NCBI GenBank assembly: GCA_025403435.1
Contig: CM046348.1
Location: forward strand, 14,942,034 to 15,006,033
Direction of reading: 5' to 3'
DNA length: 64,000 bases
Source: Artocarpus heterophyllus
Taxonomy: Eukaryota; Streptophyta; Magnoliopsida; Rosales; Moraceae
Shown one piece after another: positions 44,026 through 57,205 of this stretch. The position numbers and the translations under genes were made by a program. The stretch's first letter is position 1. Each line of letters opens with the position of its first letter. Under the pieces are notes generated by a model, which was given only the letters and a program-made list of their open reading frames with translations, was not told the origin of the DNA and searched no databases.

Positions 44026-44790
44026 TAATTAGTTCTAAACTTCTAACCGACCCAGTCTCCCGTAGACCTTTTGCCTACACCCGTTTTGACATCTTTACCA
44101 GAGAAGGTACTCAAAGGCTAAAGGTATATGTATATACCTTGTAAACAGTTGCAGAGGGAGGCAATGTCCGGGAGCTTATTCCCCCTGAATTTTTGAAATT
44201 TTCAATGCATATATATATATATTTTTTATTTAGAAGACTACATGCCCTTTTATAAACAGACTTTTTCTCTAATTTGTACCAATTACAATTATTTTTTTTC
44301 AAATGTCTTATATTTCTACATGTGTCTTTTTTTTTAATTTGCACTCATTAAAATTATGTTTCTAAAATGTGTCTGCTTTTTCCCCTATAATTCTATAATA
44401 TAATATTTTATAAATATGTTCTTTATAAATACTTTTTTCTTAATTGTTCCAAAAAAATAATTGCATTTATTATGTCTTTACTTAAACACTTTTTTTCCTG
44501 TAATTATTTAAATATTATTTTCTCTTATACACGCGTTAAATAATTTATTATCAAAATTTGACACATCACAATGATTTTTTAAGTGTTCCACTTTAAATTT
44601 TACTAAACTAAAATCATAAAAAGAATAATAAATAAAAATGAAGATAAAAGTTTAAAAATATTCATGTAGCAAAAAATTCAACAAATTGATTATACATTTA
44701 CTTAATCCAACTATTTAACAATACTAAGAATTGATAAATTTATGATTCTAACATAATTATGCTTTTCTGAAACAAATCCTAGCCCGGCAC
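44026..44790. other. AT-rich intergenic DNA, nothing recognised
   Basis: T-rich tracts and an (AT)n run at about 44208-44222. No coding or repeat boundary supported. Confidence 0.5.
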
Positions 44791-45382
44791 TACCTTTAAA
44801 TGGATCTAAAGCTAGAAACGATGACAGCATCAAAGGAGCAAACGACAAAAACTATGAAACGACATAAAATCTAAAAAGGATAGCGAAAACGACATAGAAT
44901 TTCCAAAACGAGATTTCGTAATGTGAAAAACAACATAATTATAAGAAAGGGTTATAAAATCTTGAAATACAACTTGGAAACACTAGCACACACGTATATA
45001 ATATAATATAATATAGAAATTAAACCCAATAATGCTCTCAAACGAAAATAACATAACGATGATAGAAAATATAAAACAACATGGAATTTTTTGTTGGAGG
45101 TTACAACACAGAAGTATTAAAAACGTCAAAAGTATTAAAAACGTCAAAGTTTGTAAAACAAGAAAATGACAATATGATTATAAAACGATAACTACTTGAA
45201 AACACAAATAATATACGAAAACGACATACAAATGCCAAAACCACAAAACAACAAAATGATATTGGAAAAAAAAAGGAAATAAAATCTAGGAAAAGAAGTT
45301 TTGAAAACAACATCATGCAACTTGAAAAACAATTGCATCACTATATATACAAAACTGATAATACCCTTAAATGCTAACTATA

Positions 45383-45425
<43 letters not shown>

Positions 45426-46150
45426 GTGATATCAAATGACAACAACATGTATAGAGAACTAGGAAAAGAGAAGGCCATAAAACTTAAAATGACAAATTTT
45501 TAAATTAAAGGAAAATTGTGTAAATAACACATTTTCAACGTAAAATATTTGTAGTAAATAGCAGTAATAAAAAATTTACTAGTAAAAAAATTATTTTTCT
45601 ATTTACTATGAGTTAAAAAAAATTATCGATATATTTTCTTTTTACAATTCTTTACTATAAATATTTTCAAATTTTACTATTTACTTTAAAAAGTGTCAAA
45701 AATATGTTATTTCATTATTCTCTAAAAGAAGATTATACAATGATAAAACGTGTACATACAACCAAAAGGACGACATTATACAGGTACCACATAACAATTC
45801 CAAAGTAAAACAATGGAAGATAGACATAGAAAAAGTAATAAGCGAAAAAAATGAAAACGATAAAATTTAATTGATAGCATTATGCTTTTAATGCTGTGGC
45901 GACGACGTACAACTTGGTGCACGATTGCTATCTGTTAACTTCATCTTCTATGGCTTGAAAAAAAAAACCTTCATATACTACGGGTTTATATGAAACGACA
46001 TAAATCTTAAAACGGGAATAAAGATTCAAGACGACAACATCGGTTAACGAAATGTAAATAAACGACGAGAGTAAAGGTATACAATAATGAACTAAAAAAA
46101 ATTAATTAATTAAATATACAAAATTTAAAAAACAATTTAAGACGACTATT
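44791..46150. repeat. Region of dispersed ACGACATA words, with a (GAAA)n microsatellite
   Basis: The phrase 'gaaacgacataaaatct' and variants ('gaaaacgacatagaat', 'gaaaacgacatacaaat') recur irregularly on the + strand. This suggests a decayed satellite or element. A (GAAA)n tract lies at 45381-45424. No ORF believed. Confidence 0.4.
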
Positions 46151-46868
46151 TACTACAGAAACAACAAAATTGATCATATGGATAAGCCTAAAATTTTCAT
46201 AGCTTGTTTGCAGAAGTAGAGAAGCTGTATTCTAAATATTTATGAAACATTATTTTAAAAAAAATAAAGAAGGATATAAAGAAAAGAAAAGTTAAATGTT
46301 TCTTAGTCAATAATTAATAATTAGGCAGAGCTCAAACAATGACAACTTTAAAAAGGTTAATCAACATAACTTCTGCAGGTTAAGGACCTCGGGATAATAT
46401 TCTTTTTTCTTTTTCTTGGAAATCTGGGCAGGTTATTAAATTGTCTTTTTATAATTATTGGATAAGTAGGTCTTGTTTCTTTCCCCTGCTTCTTATTTAT
46501 TTATTTTTGTCTTCTCCGTTTGTCCCCTTCAAATAATCTTGATATCTAGTTTTCAGGATTTGTCCATCTAGTAACTTGTTATAAGGAATATATTTTGATC
46601 AGAAAATCTTTTCAAATCCAAAGATTTTCTGGACCGAATGGCACCGGTTTTCCAATATTAGATCAATGGAGAAGGTACGGCTGTCACCATTTCTAACAAA
46701 CAACAAACATATAGACATGCATGCATGTATGTATGTATGTAGAGAGAGAGAGAGAGAGAGAGACATCAATGTGTAATATAATTCAGTATCCTTTCAGTAC
46801 AGCTAGCATCATGTTATCTTAATAAAACAATAGATTTCTTGGTGCACGTAGGAGGTGACGACTACTCT
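46151..46868. other. Upstream region of the OMT pseudogene
   Basis: Noncoding, with a (GTAT)n/(GA)n microsatellite at about 46722-46763. Confidence 0.45.
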
Positions 46869-46876
46869 ACTTATAT
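46869..46876 (+). promoter_or_regulatory. TATA-like box of the OMT pseudogene
   Basis: A TTATATAT run about 50 bp before the pseudogene ATG, a plausible relic of its promoter. Confidence 0.3.
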
Positions 46877-46923
46877 ATAGCTTTGGCCTGTTTTACTCAT
46901 CTTCACCACAAAAACAAAATAAT

Positions 46924-48237
46924 ATGGAAGGAGGAAAAGAAGTCGACGAAATGCTAAGTGGCCAAGCAGAAATTTGGCAACACCTATTCAGCTTTGTGGA
47001 CTCCATGGCACTGAAATGCCCAGTGGAGCTCCGTATAGCCGACATTATTCACTCCCACAACAGCCCTATCACTTTGTCCCAAATAGCTTCCTCATGTCAT
47101 ACCTCGATGGCACCATGAGAAAGCTGGTCCGCAAAAAGATCTTCACCGCACATCACCCGTTGGATGGCTGTGGAGATACTCGTTATCGCGTGAACCCCAA
47201 GTACTCTAAATGGTTACTTCACGATTCGGAGACAAGCCTTGCACCTGGCGGAGAATCATCCATGGCTGATTGACGCATGGCACACCTCAGCCACAGTGTT
47301 AGAGACGGCATCTTTGCATTTAAGAAGGCCCACGGGCATGACATGTACTGAACCCTGAATTCAACAAGTTTTTCAATGATGCTATCTCTTGCGTGGCCAA
47401 GATGGTGATGAAGCCAGTCCTGTCCACATACAAAGATGGGTTCAGGTGCATTGGATCGTTGGTGAACGTGGCGGGTGGGAACGGCGGGGACATTTATGAG
47501 ATTGTGAAATCTCATCCACACATCAAAGGTTTCAACTTGGATTTGCCACATGCCATTGCAACAGCTCCTTCATACAATGGGATAACCAAGGTAGTTGGTG
47601 ACAAGTTTGAGGATATTCCTAGTGCCGATGCTATTTTTCATCAAGGTAACTAAATTCATGATGAACAATACAATGAATAAGATTTCAAGTGCTATTGATT
47701 TTGCTATATATCACATTTTCTTGTTTTATTGGCTATCACCTCAATATTATTTTGACAATGCATTTAAATATTTAAGCACTCTTAAATGCATATATAATAT
47801 TGTAAAATACTATTGAGGGGATATTCAACAGTACAGGAAATTCACGACAAGCATATCTAGATTCCGTTATAAGTGGATCATTTCTACTTTGTCAATTGAG
47901 AGTAATTAAATACGTCCATAATTTCATATGCAGTATGTTCTGCACAATTGGAGCCATGAACAATGTGTCGAAATTCTGAGAAATTGCCGCAATGCAACAC
48001 CAGAAAAGACTCTGAAGATCATTATATATAGTTGATGTCGTTCTTGAGTAGTCTGAAAGCCATGAGGACGTGTTCCATGAAACAAGAACGACATTCGATC
48101 CGATGAAGATACTGGCCATGGAAAGGAGAGAAACGAGATCGAGTGGAAGAGGTTGTATAGAGGAAGGAGGCTTTCCTCGTTATAAAATCATCAATATTCC
48201 AGCCATACCCTCAATTATTGAGGCCTATCCTATTTAA
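46924..48237 (+). pseudogene. O-methyltransferase pseudogene, two-exon copy with several frameshifts and stops
   Basis: Clear relative of the intact OMT at 10396. From ATG 46924 it reads SGQAEIWQHLFSFVDSMALK, then loses frame near 47090. The next frame gives MRKLVRKKIFTAHHP. Further shifts and stops follow around 47260-47350 (TGA in MAD*, TGA after HDMY). A third frame carries LVNVAGGNGGD (degraded SAM motif; Asp to Asn, Gly to Ala) and the DLP segment. Exon 1 ends at 47645 with a normal GT donor and exon 2 begins at 47934. The catalytic His is kept but the next Asp is Asn (LHNWSHE), followed by a TAG within IIIYS* and further breaks. The end reads GGFPRYKIINIPAIPSIIEA, then stop at 48235-48237. 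At least three frame changes make it dead. Same intron position and strand as the intact gene support a tandem origin. Confidence 0.93.
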
Positions 48238-48579
48238 TTATTTCACGAAATTTTTAGAGGCTGCATTTTGTTTGCAGAATAAAGTGATCGTATACACGAT
48301 GGTAGAATAAAAAAATAAGTCATCATGTACGTCGATTATGTATTATCTCTATTAGTATAAAGGCTGTTCTCCAATGATCAGCAGAATACATGACTGGCGC
48401 CAAATCGGTTCCTTGGCCAACCTCAAACCGTCAGACCGGATTAATCCAGCTACTTTAAGACCGAAAGTTTGATTCTGTACTAGAACCATTTTCCAATTGT
48501 CCGAGGCCGGATCAAGGTCGTTCAAAATATTGTCTGTCCGCTTTGTGAAATTCTGGGATCAGACAAACCGCGCCATTTC

Positions 48580-48620
<41 letters not shown>

Positions 48621-50396
48621 GCGCGCGCACATGTGTACATTTGATATATTTGCATATATATGTATGAAAAATGTTAGAGATATCAACTTCATGCATCGAC
48701 TGAGTTATTGGTGAAGATTGTTACCACAATTAATGACGAGAAAGTGTATTTACCAATGAGAACAAACAACTCAAAGTTGATGCATGAATTTAGAATTATA
48801 GTTGATGTCCCTAATATTATACTATATAAATAAGTTTTTAGCATTTAAAGATTAATTAATTTAGAAGGACCACAATTTTTTTTTTCAAATAAAAAAAGGC
48901 AAGATGAAATACCCCAAAATCTTTGAAGAGTCAATTGGACCGCTCTCATTTTGGTTCAAATTAGGGCCCAATTATAAGGCCTAAATCAAGGCTAAAATTA
49001 TAAGGCCTAAATCAAGGCTAAAACAGGAATGTCATGTTTTGTAATGGTCTGGTTGTGCCCTGTTTGCATGTTTTCCAAATTCCAAAAGGGTTTGATCTAG
49101 AAAATCCAGCCATTTGATGCTAGACCAGGCCATATACGCCCCTAGTTACTAGCTTTATTGTGGTCCTCAGTTATTGGTTCATCTCTCACGTCTTTTTTTC
49201 TTATCCCATTTCTTGTCCCTTTAATAATATCAAGCTACGTTAGTTAAATACTATGTCAATTAAAATATCATGTCACATTAATATATCGTATCATTTGTAA
49301 CATTTTAATTGATGTGATATAATATTATTGAACGAACACGACAACAAAAATAAGAGCCAAATTTATTAGCTATTGCAAAACGTAGACTATGCTTCCTTGA
49401 GGACTATAAATTAGACACTAAAAAAGATAGGAAAAGAAAAATAAATTTTGAGGTAAGGAGGGATGAATTAAGGATGCGTTTTATTTTGTACCAAAAGGCA
49501 AGCAGTAAATAAGAGTAATTTCCTTTTTTTTTAATGTGTTTACATACAGAATCAGTAATGCAAGTTTACCTACTGCCTGAAGATGTTCCTTAATATCTAG
49601 ACTATGTTGGTGAGAAAAATGAACCAAGTGGTGTAATTCTTTCCGTAAATAGACATATTTATCTTACTTTTCCAGCTGAAATTACTTGTATAGAGAAAGA
49701 TGTTTCCAACCATTTCAAGTAAAGATGTTTAATAATTCTCTATATTGGGAGCTAAACTTTAAATTTTTTTTTTTGAATAATGTCTCATTCTTTACAATTT
49801 CTCATTAATTTTTTTATGTTGCAGCACATTTGGGCATGTTCAAGATGTAATTAGGATTCCATGTCACCAAAAGAGAATGTTTGGTTTTGTTACCTTTATT
49901 TATCCTCATTTCGCATGCAAGGTTCGTGTTGCAATAAAATCTTGAGTAATATTATTTTTCCTAGGGCTACAATCTCACCCTCTTGTAAGAGATGGGCTCC
50001 AATCATAGGGTCCACCTGGGTCTTACAGATGCGGCCGGCTCATCTTGTAAGAAAGTGGAGCTATAATTCCAAGATTTTAGCATATATGTCTCATTTTTTT
50101 GTGTTCTCCTAATAATATTATGCCACGTAAATTAAAATGTTTTTACCAACATAATTAATTACATGATATTTTAATTGACATAGCATTTTAATTGATATGA
50201 TATAGTATTATTGAAAGGACACGAACGAGGACACGAAAAAGGAGATACATGAGTCAGTTTCATAACCCGTGGGTTATACAACAATTTTCAAATCTTATAC
50301 GAAAAAGTAAGGTTTGCTGACAAGTATAGGTAAGAAGTTTCATTTCTTATGTTGCGGCTTTTATTTCCTTTCTTGACGGATTGATTTGTTGTTGTT
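48238..50396. other. AT-rich intergenic DNA
   Basis: (AT)n at about 48582-48616. A 27-bp unit 'attataaggcctaaatcaag' plus 'gctaaa' occurs twice in tandem at about 48969-49022. The ORF at 49861-50112 has no recognisable motif. Confidence 0.5.
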
Positions 50397-50875
50397 GCAT
50401 ATAAGATTAAAAAGTAACTAACAATAATAACATCAATAACTCTTGCTCAGTGTCTTTTAACTATTTTGATCTTGCAATGTAGATTCTGCCGTTGGCAAAA
50501 TTGGTTTCATATATATGTTGGATTTGAACATGTCCAAATTTTTATAAGTTCTTTTTTTTAATTAAATATTTTTTTAGTTTTTGTTGTTGGTTTATTGGCT
50601 GCTTGTCATTGTTTCTTTGAGGCTAAAAAATAACTATTTTGATCTTGCATATAAGATTAAAAAGTAACTAACAATAATAACATCAATAACTCTTGCTCAA
50701 TGTCTTGTAACTATTTTGATCTTGCAATGTAGATTCTGCCGTCGGCAAAATTGGTTTCATATATATGTTGGATTTGAACATGTCCAAATTTTTATAAGTT
50801 CTTTTTTTTTCTTAAATATTTTTTTAGTTTTTGTTGTTTTATTGGCTGCTTGTCATCGTTTCTTTGAGGCTAAAG
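50397..50875 (+). repeat. Tandem duplication, period 250 bp
   Basis: Copies at about 50397-50635 and 50647-50875 align closely, with 'ataagattaaaaagtaacta' at 50401 and 50651 and 'gattctgccgt.ggcaaaa' in both. The differences are few and mostly small indels. ORFs spanning it are not believed. Confidence 0.85.
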
Positions 50876-53800
50876 TTGTCTTTCCATTACATCTTTCAAG
50901 TTGTTTTCTCCCAGCGGCAAAAATTATGCATTTTAAGGGGGAGATTAAAAAAAACCCTTAATCATGCCTTGAATTATAAATATTTGGAAGCATGCTATTA
51001 TAGTTTTTTTTTTAACTATATTACTTGTGTAGGGAATAAAAAGAAAATGATGGTGGACAAAGAGACTGAGCAGATGATAAAGTTATTAGATATAATGATT
51101 GTGAAGCTCTATTTTGTGCTTTTTATGTCTTTTGTGCTTTGTGATGTATTAAAAATGTGTTATGATATATTTATGAATTTTCTTTTGTTTTTATGATGTC
51201 TTTTCTCTCATTCGAGTGCTTTATGTTGTCGAGATAACACAAATTTATGACGCTTAGAAAATTCACGTTGAGTATTAAATTCATCAACTTTTATGATATA
51301 AATCCATGTTTTAAATGAAAAATAGAAAGATAATTCATATTTTCAAAACTTTAACGTCTAATTTGAGTTTATAAAAGCATAAAATGTCCAAAACATGTGT
51401 TTTCTTTTTTTTTTTTCATTTCTTTTCGAGCGAGCCCTCTTAAACAATTACAAGTTAATTTACAATAATTAATAAATAACGCTAACCCATTAATAATACC
51501 AAGGATTATCTAAAAAAAGAGGAACAAATAAAAGCATTCATCCTAATTACCTTACCTAACAAAAAATAAAACTTAGCACAAATAATAAATAATCTAAGAA
51601 TAAAATAAAAGTAAAATTCTGATATTATTTATTTATTTATTATTTATTATTTATTATTACTTTTACTATTGTTTAAAAAAGAGAGAGTAGTGAGGTCCCT
51701 TGTGGAATAGTTTGTACTTTTACTTTTAAGCAATAGAAGAAGAGAATCATAAGGTAGACTTTTTAAATAGTATTTTGATAATGCTTAAAAAACTACCTTC
51801 GATTTCAAAAGAGCTTTTGAACTTATTTAGTTAAATAAGTTCAAATGATTTTATTGATATAAAAAGTAATATACTATAAGGATGTTGATCGAATTTTTAA
51901 TTTGTTATTCACAAATATAAAGCTATAAAGGTAAATAAAAACGTATTTCATAAGCATTTTTTCCCTAAACACCAAAAAGGTGATTTGTTTAAAAAGTACT
52001 TATCAAGGAGAAATTTACATATAACGTCCCCAACATGGTACCCCTTATTAAAACTGTGCTCTTTCCTTTATGTTTTCATAACTACCATTTTTTTCTTTTT
52101 TTATAATTCAATTTTACTATTTACTCTTTTTCTCTTGTTTTGTTAACAAATATATGAAAGAAAAAAACCTAATCCCCTTCTCTTTCAATTTAGTTTCTCT
52201 CTCCTTAGAATTGTTTCTCCCTCTACCGACTCTCCCCTTCTCTCTCCACCTAATCTTTTCTCTCTTTTCCTCCTATTGGACATTTCTTTTTTCTCTAGCG
52301 ACCATGGCTGTCACAACGACGCCGATGTTGTTCTTAGTTCGTCGACGATGATAACACTTTTCTCCATAGATGTCTTTCTTCTCTTCGATAGTCGTCTTCA
52401 CCACCACAAAGACATTTTTCTTTGTTCGTCTTCCACAAAGTCAGTATGTGTTATATCGCCTAAAATGATTCTTTAAACACGGACGCTTATAATATTCAAA
52501 GGTTGTCGTATCTACAGGAAGGTGTGCTTTTGAAAGATTGAAAATTTTATGGTTTAAAATAGAAAGGGATTCTTTTAAACAAAACAAATATTTTTTGAGA
52601 ATTTTAAAATAAGATTTTAAAACATAAAATTAAAATGATAAAGTTTCAAGAATCCCTTGTATATTTCGTAACTGATATGAAATTTTAACTTTAAATAATT
52701 ATCTAAAGCATTTGATTTATTATATCTTTACCCGTTAATTGCAAGTACAATTACTATTTCTATAAGTCAACTTAAATAGACAATATTGCAAGATATAATG
52801 TAGTAAAGATTTTCCTATAAAAAGTAACAAAATAATTACCTCTCACTAGTAATTTATGCACTATCTCTAAAAATTATAATAGTTATCACTACAATTATAA
52901 TTAACATAATTTTAAAATAAAAAAATGATAACAAATCAAAATTATTATATCTAAATAGAATAAATTTTTACGTTAATTTTGACAACATCTCGTCTTGTAA
53001 AATATCTAAAATCAATAACATAACAAGTCATATTGCAGTAAACGACACCCCTATAAAATTGAGCGTTATTTCATTATTATTAATATTAATTATACAACAT
53101 AATTAAATTATATAAACAAAGTATGACTGAATTTATGTAAAAACGGGCAGCATAACAACACTAATAACACTTACTAAAAACTTGAAAATATAATTTATTC
53201 CATAAAAATATAAACATTAAAAACAGATACAGAGTTAAAATTCATATCAAAGTACTATGTATACAAGATCATCTTTCTGCCTCACTAAACTCTCTACACT
53301 AATTTAGGTATTATTTTAATATTGAAAATGGGGTCGGGGGAGTATCCTAACAGTAACTCCTCCCTAAAAGGGGTACTGTTGAGTCAAAGACTCAATAGCC
53401 AGAAAGAAAATAGAGAAAAAAGAAGAAGAAGAAGAAGAAGAAAATAAAAGAAGAAGGCCAAAAAGGCCACGCAAACATAAAAGGGGGGTTTATATAGGGG
53501 AAATTTTTGCTATTTTAAATATTTTAATAATATTTTTAATATAATTTATTCTATTTTTATTTTTATTTATGTTTATGTTTATGTTTGTGTTTATGTTTTT
53601 TATTTTTATTATTTTTTAATTATTTACTATTTTAAATATTTTAATAATATTTTAAATATATTTTATTCTATTTTTATTTTTTTATGTTTTTAATTTTTAA
53701 GTTTTTATTATTTTTTCTTCCTTTCTCCGTGCTGATCCACGTTTAACACTGTGCTTGTTTTTACAAGTAATCCGGTGCGACACATATAAGTGACAGATGA

Positions 53801-55147
53801 GTCAGGAGCATTGGATTCGAGGGTTCAAGCTAAAGCTACGGCTGAGATCAAATCACCAAGGGAAGAAGTAAACCAGCACTGTTAGATTGTTGGATCGGTC
53901 AAAGTACGCTCTGATCGAATGGCAACCGATGCGCACATATGTGAGAGCTACAGCAATGGATCCGAGACTGGATCTGAGGTGCTGGAGGACAACTGGCGAC
54001 ACGAGACGGTCCGGATTGATTCGACAGCTTGATTGCACGATCCAAGGCTTGCCATTAATCATTTCTTTTCAAATTTTGAATTGCTTTTGATCCCTTGTGT
54101 ATTTGAGATCCATTTTTATCTTTTTTTTATTGATTTGATACGTTTTTCTTTCATATTTTAAATCTAAAATTAACAAACATATTAAAATTAATTATTTTAA
54201 AAAAATATTCACAATAATTTTAAAAATATTTATTTTACAATAAAACATACAAAAATAATTATAAATTTTTAAATTTTCAACATCCTTTTTGACAAATATA
54301 TGATTTTTAAAACTCAAAAATATTTTTATAAATTATCAAAAATGTTAAAAAATATATTTAAAAACTTAAAACATACTATAAAACACATTAAGATTTAAAA
54401 TAAAATTACCACATATTATGTTTACAGTTTTAATTATTTATAAACAAAACACATATTTAATATTCAAAACAACTCTAAAAATTTTTAAAAGTATCATTAA
54501 ACATAAAAACATAATAAAAATATTTTTTTAAATATATTTATAAGACACAAATTTAATAATTAACACAAAAATAATGTTAATTAAAAGATTTAATAAAAAA
54601 TATTAATATAAAATAATAATATTTAACCTTAAAAAATACATATTTTTACAGTTTCGTCAACGTCCACTCCCCGACAGAGATCTGCTACAAAGGTGTAAAA
54701 ATTGACGCAGACCCATGACAATCCGTGACAATTTTTGACGAGTTTCACAGTGAGGCGAAGAGATCCGTGATGATTGGCTTAAATCTTTAAAGATCCATCA
54801 CCGTGAAGATCAGTGACGACATGTTCCACGGACTGTCCTTTGCTGACTATTCGACGGCGAGTTCCAAGCTCCCTAGATCTGCAATAGGTTTGATTTTTGT
54901 TCTTTTGATGTTTGATTTGATTAGCGAAGCTGACATTAATTTTTGTTTGTGTTTTTTTCTGTAATGAAATTAATAATCTGTCCATTGGTTATATGAATTT
55001 TAATATACTGTTATATGACTTTTGATAAATATTTCGCTCTCTTTCTTTTTCTTTCTCTGTGTTTGAAAAGTTGATATGCATAGTAATTCAGGAAAGGAAA
55101 CACGAACAATAGAAAGATTGACATACCTGACTAGCTTACATACTGAT
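50876..55147. other. AT-rich intergenic DNA with unrecognised mixed-composition patches
   Basis: No gene supported. A (GAA)n run is at about 53424-53442. A CG-containing patch at 53750-54060 and another at 54650-54890 stand out from very AT-rich surroundings and could be gene or element fragments. A pyrimidine-rich stretch at 52170-52300 precedes a short ORF without recognisable motif. Confidence 0.4.
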
Positions 55148-55314
55148 CGGCTGTTTAAAAAGATGGTGGGAACTAAAAATTATTTTTACTGTAATATATG
55201 AGAGTTTGATACTGTAGCATATTTTTTTATTGTTATTGTAGCATATAAAAGTTTTACACTGTTTATAACTGAGATTATGATAAAAACTAAGTGGTTTCAC
55301 CGCTGCCAAATACC
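55148..55314 (-). mobile_element. hAT-like MITE, copy A
   Basis: Begins CGGCTGTTTAAA and ends ...CCGCTGCCAAATACC, with 'actgtagcat' words inside. It is the inverted counterpart of 58541-58695. Confidence 0.55.
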
Positions 55315-56554
55315 ACCTTATATCAGTTATAAATGCATGTACTCTAGTTAAGAGTTAATTCAGAGCAAAGAAAGAAAGGGAGAGGAAATATGTTTTTTCT
55401 ATAAAGACGAGCTATGATATAAAACTTTTTAGAAATAAAAATCTAACTTTCAAAGCAAAAAATAAAAATAAAATAAACAAATCTTATCGTTAGAAGAAAA
55501 GACGTCTTCAACAATGAATAGATTTCCGTCCTGCTTTTCTTCATTTTGTCATGTGGATATAGATGGTAGGGATGAATTCTTTTTAGCTGAGTGTTTTATT
55601 CTACAGATAGGATTAACAAAGTGGGTAGAGGAGAACAGGCAAATGCTACCTCCAAGGGTTGTGGCTTACTTGAAAGTCTTCATTTTAAAGATGAAAATCT
55701 TCTTCAAACTTTAGGATCTTTGTTTTTAGATATGTGCATTACGAGGAGTGCTCCTTTAACCCCAAATGTTCTTTTGAAAAAGTTTACCCTTCAATACGTA
55801 TAATTTTTTTTTTTCATTGTTTCCTGGTTAGCGGAAATGTGGAACTTGATTGTTGTATGTGTAAAATAGTTTTTTTTGTTTGACAAGGCTTTTCTTCCTC
55901 TTTTCCGCCTCATGTTGTATCCAGAATTTAGTTTAATGATTAAAGATTTGTTTTGCTAGATTGGTCCTGAGCAGACAGATTATACTATATCAATATGCAA
56001 ATTTTCAGTTCGTGTGGAAATTACTCTGGCACTACCATATCTATATCGGCACAGAGCCTTGTGCACAAACTTTGAAAAGGGGGTGAGTGCATGATGGGGA
56101 AAGTTGGCTGCTGAGATTTGATTACGTGATAATATATAGTTATATAATTATGTCCTTGTAAGTTTTGTATTTTTATAATATGGTTTTGTACTGTTCTTGT
56201 TGTAAGCTTATTTTTTAACTTTTTTGTGTTTTTTTTTTTTTATTGACGTAGTGGATTCCAATATGTAATTTTTACGTTTGTTTTACTGTAATTTTTTTTT
56301 TTTTGGTTTTTTTTTGTGATGTTTCCTTCGGTAATTTGATGTTCATGACATATTGAAAATAATATGGTAGCTTCCAATTCGGAACATGATGGGTTCCATG
56401 TCAGAATTTAGTGGATTTTAGTGTAAAATTTGGTGGATTCCGAAATAGAATTTGCGGGTTCGGTGTTAGAACCATGGCAAGTTCAACGAGTTTTAAGATA
56501 GAATATGGTGGGTTTTGCGATGAAACTTGGCATATTATGGTGGGTTTTGAGGCC
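55315..56554. other. Intergenic DNA
   Basis: An open stretch at 55514-55800 in two overlapping frames has no recognisable domain and may be a gene remnant. The part from 56380 already shows loose 'ggtgggtt' repeats leading into the minisatellite. Confidence 0.35.
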
Positions 56555-57205
56555 CCACGCTGGTGACTAGAAACGGTTAGTGCTATGTCAGAATACTTTG
56601 AAACCTACCAGGTTATAATACAGCACCCCGTCATTGATCCAAGGGGTTGGTGCTTCTTTATTTCAAAGAAAATATGTTGAAATCTACCAAATTCAAATCC
56701 GGCACCCCGCATCGGTAACTAGAAGCTGTTGTTGCTTCTTTTTTTCAAAGAAATATGTTGGAATCTGGTAGGTTCTACTTTAGAGCCTACTAAATTCTAA
56801 TCCGACATCCCGCATCAATGACAAGAGGCAGTTGGTAATTTTTGTTTCAAAGAAAATATATTAGAATCTGCTAGGTTCTATTTTAAAAGGTATCATATTC
56901 TAGTACGACACCCCTCGCCAGCGACTGGAGGGGTTGGAGTTTTTTGTTTAAAAAAAAAAAGTTAGAATCTAGTAGTTTCTACTTTAGAACCTACTACATT
57001 CCAATTTGGCATCCCGCATTGCGACCGGATGAGGTAGGTTTTGCTTTGTTTCAAAAAAAAAAATGTTGGAATCTGACAGGTTCCATTCTAATCCAGCGCC
57101 CAGCGCTAGCGATCGGAGGCATTTGGTGCTTCTTTGTTTTAAAGAAAATATGTTGAAATCTTTTGAAACCTCTCAGATTACAATCTGGCACCCCGTGTTG
57201 ACGAC
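56555..57205 (+). repeat. Degenerate minisatellite, about seven units of 80-110 bp
   Basis: Each unit has 'ggcaccccgcat', a 'cgactagaagg'-like segment, 'ttggtgcttctttgtttcaa', then 'gaaaatatgttggaatct' and 'aggttcta'. The units have diverged by substitution and indels, so the array is old. Confidence 0.7.
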
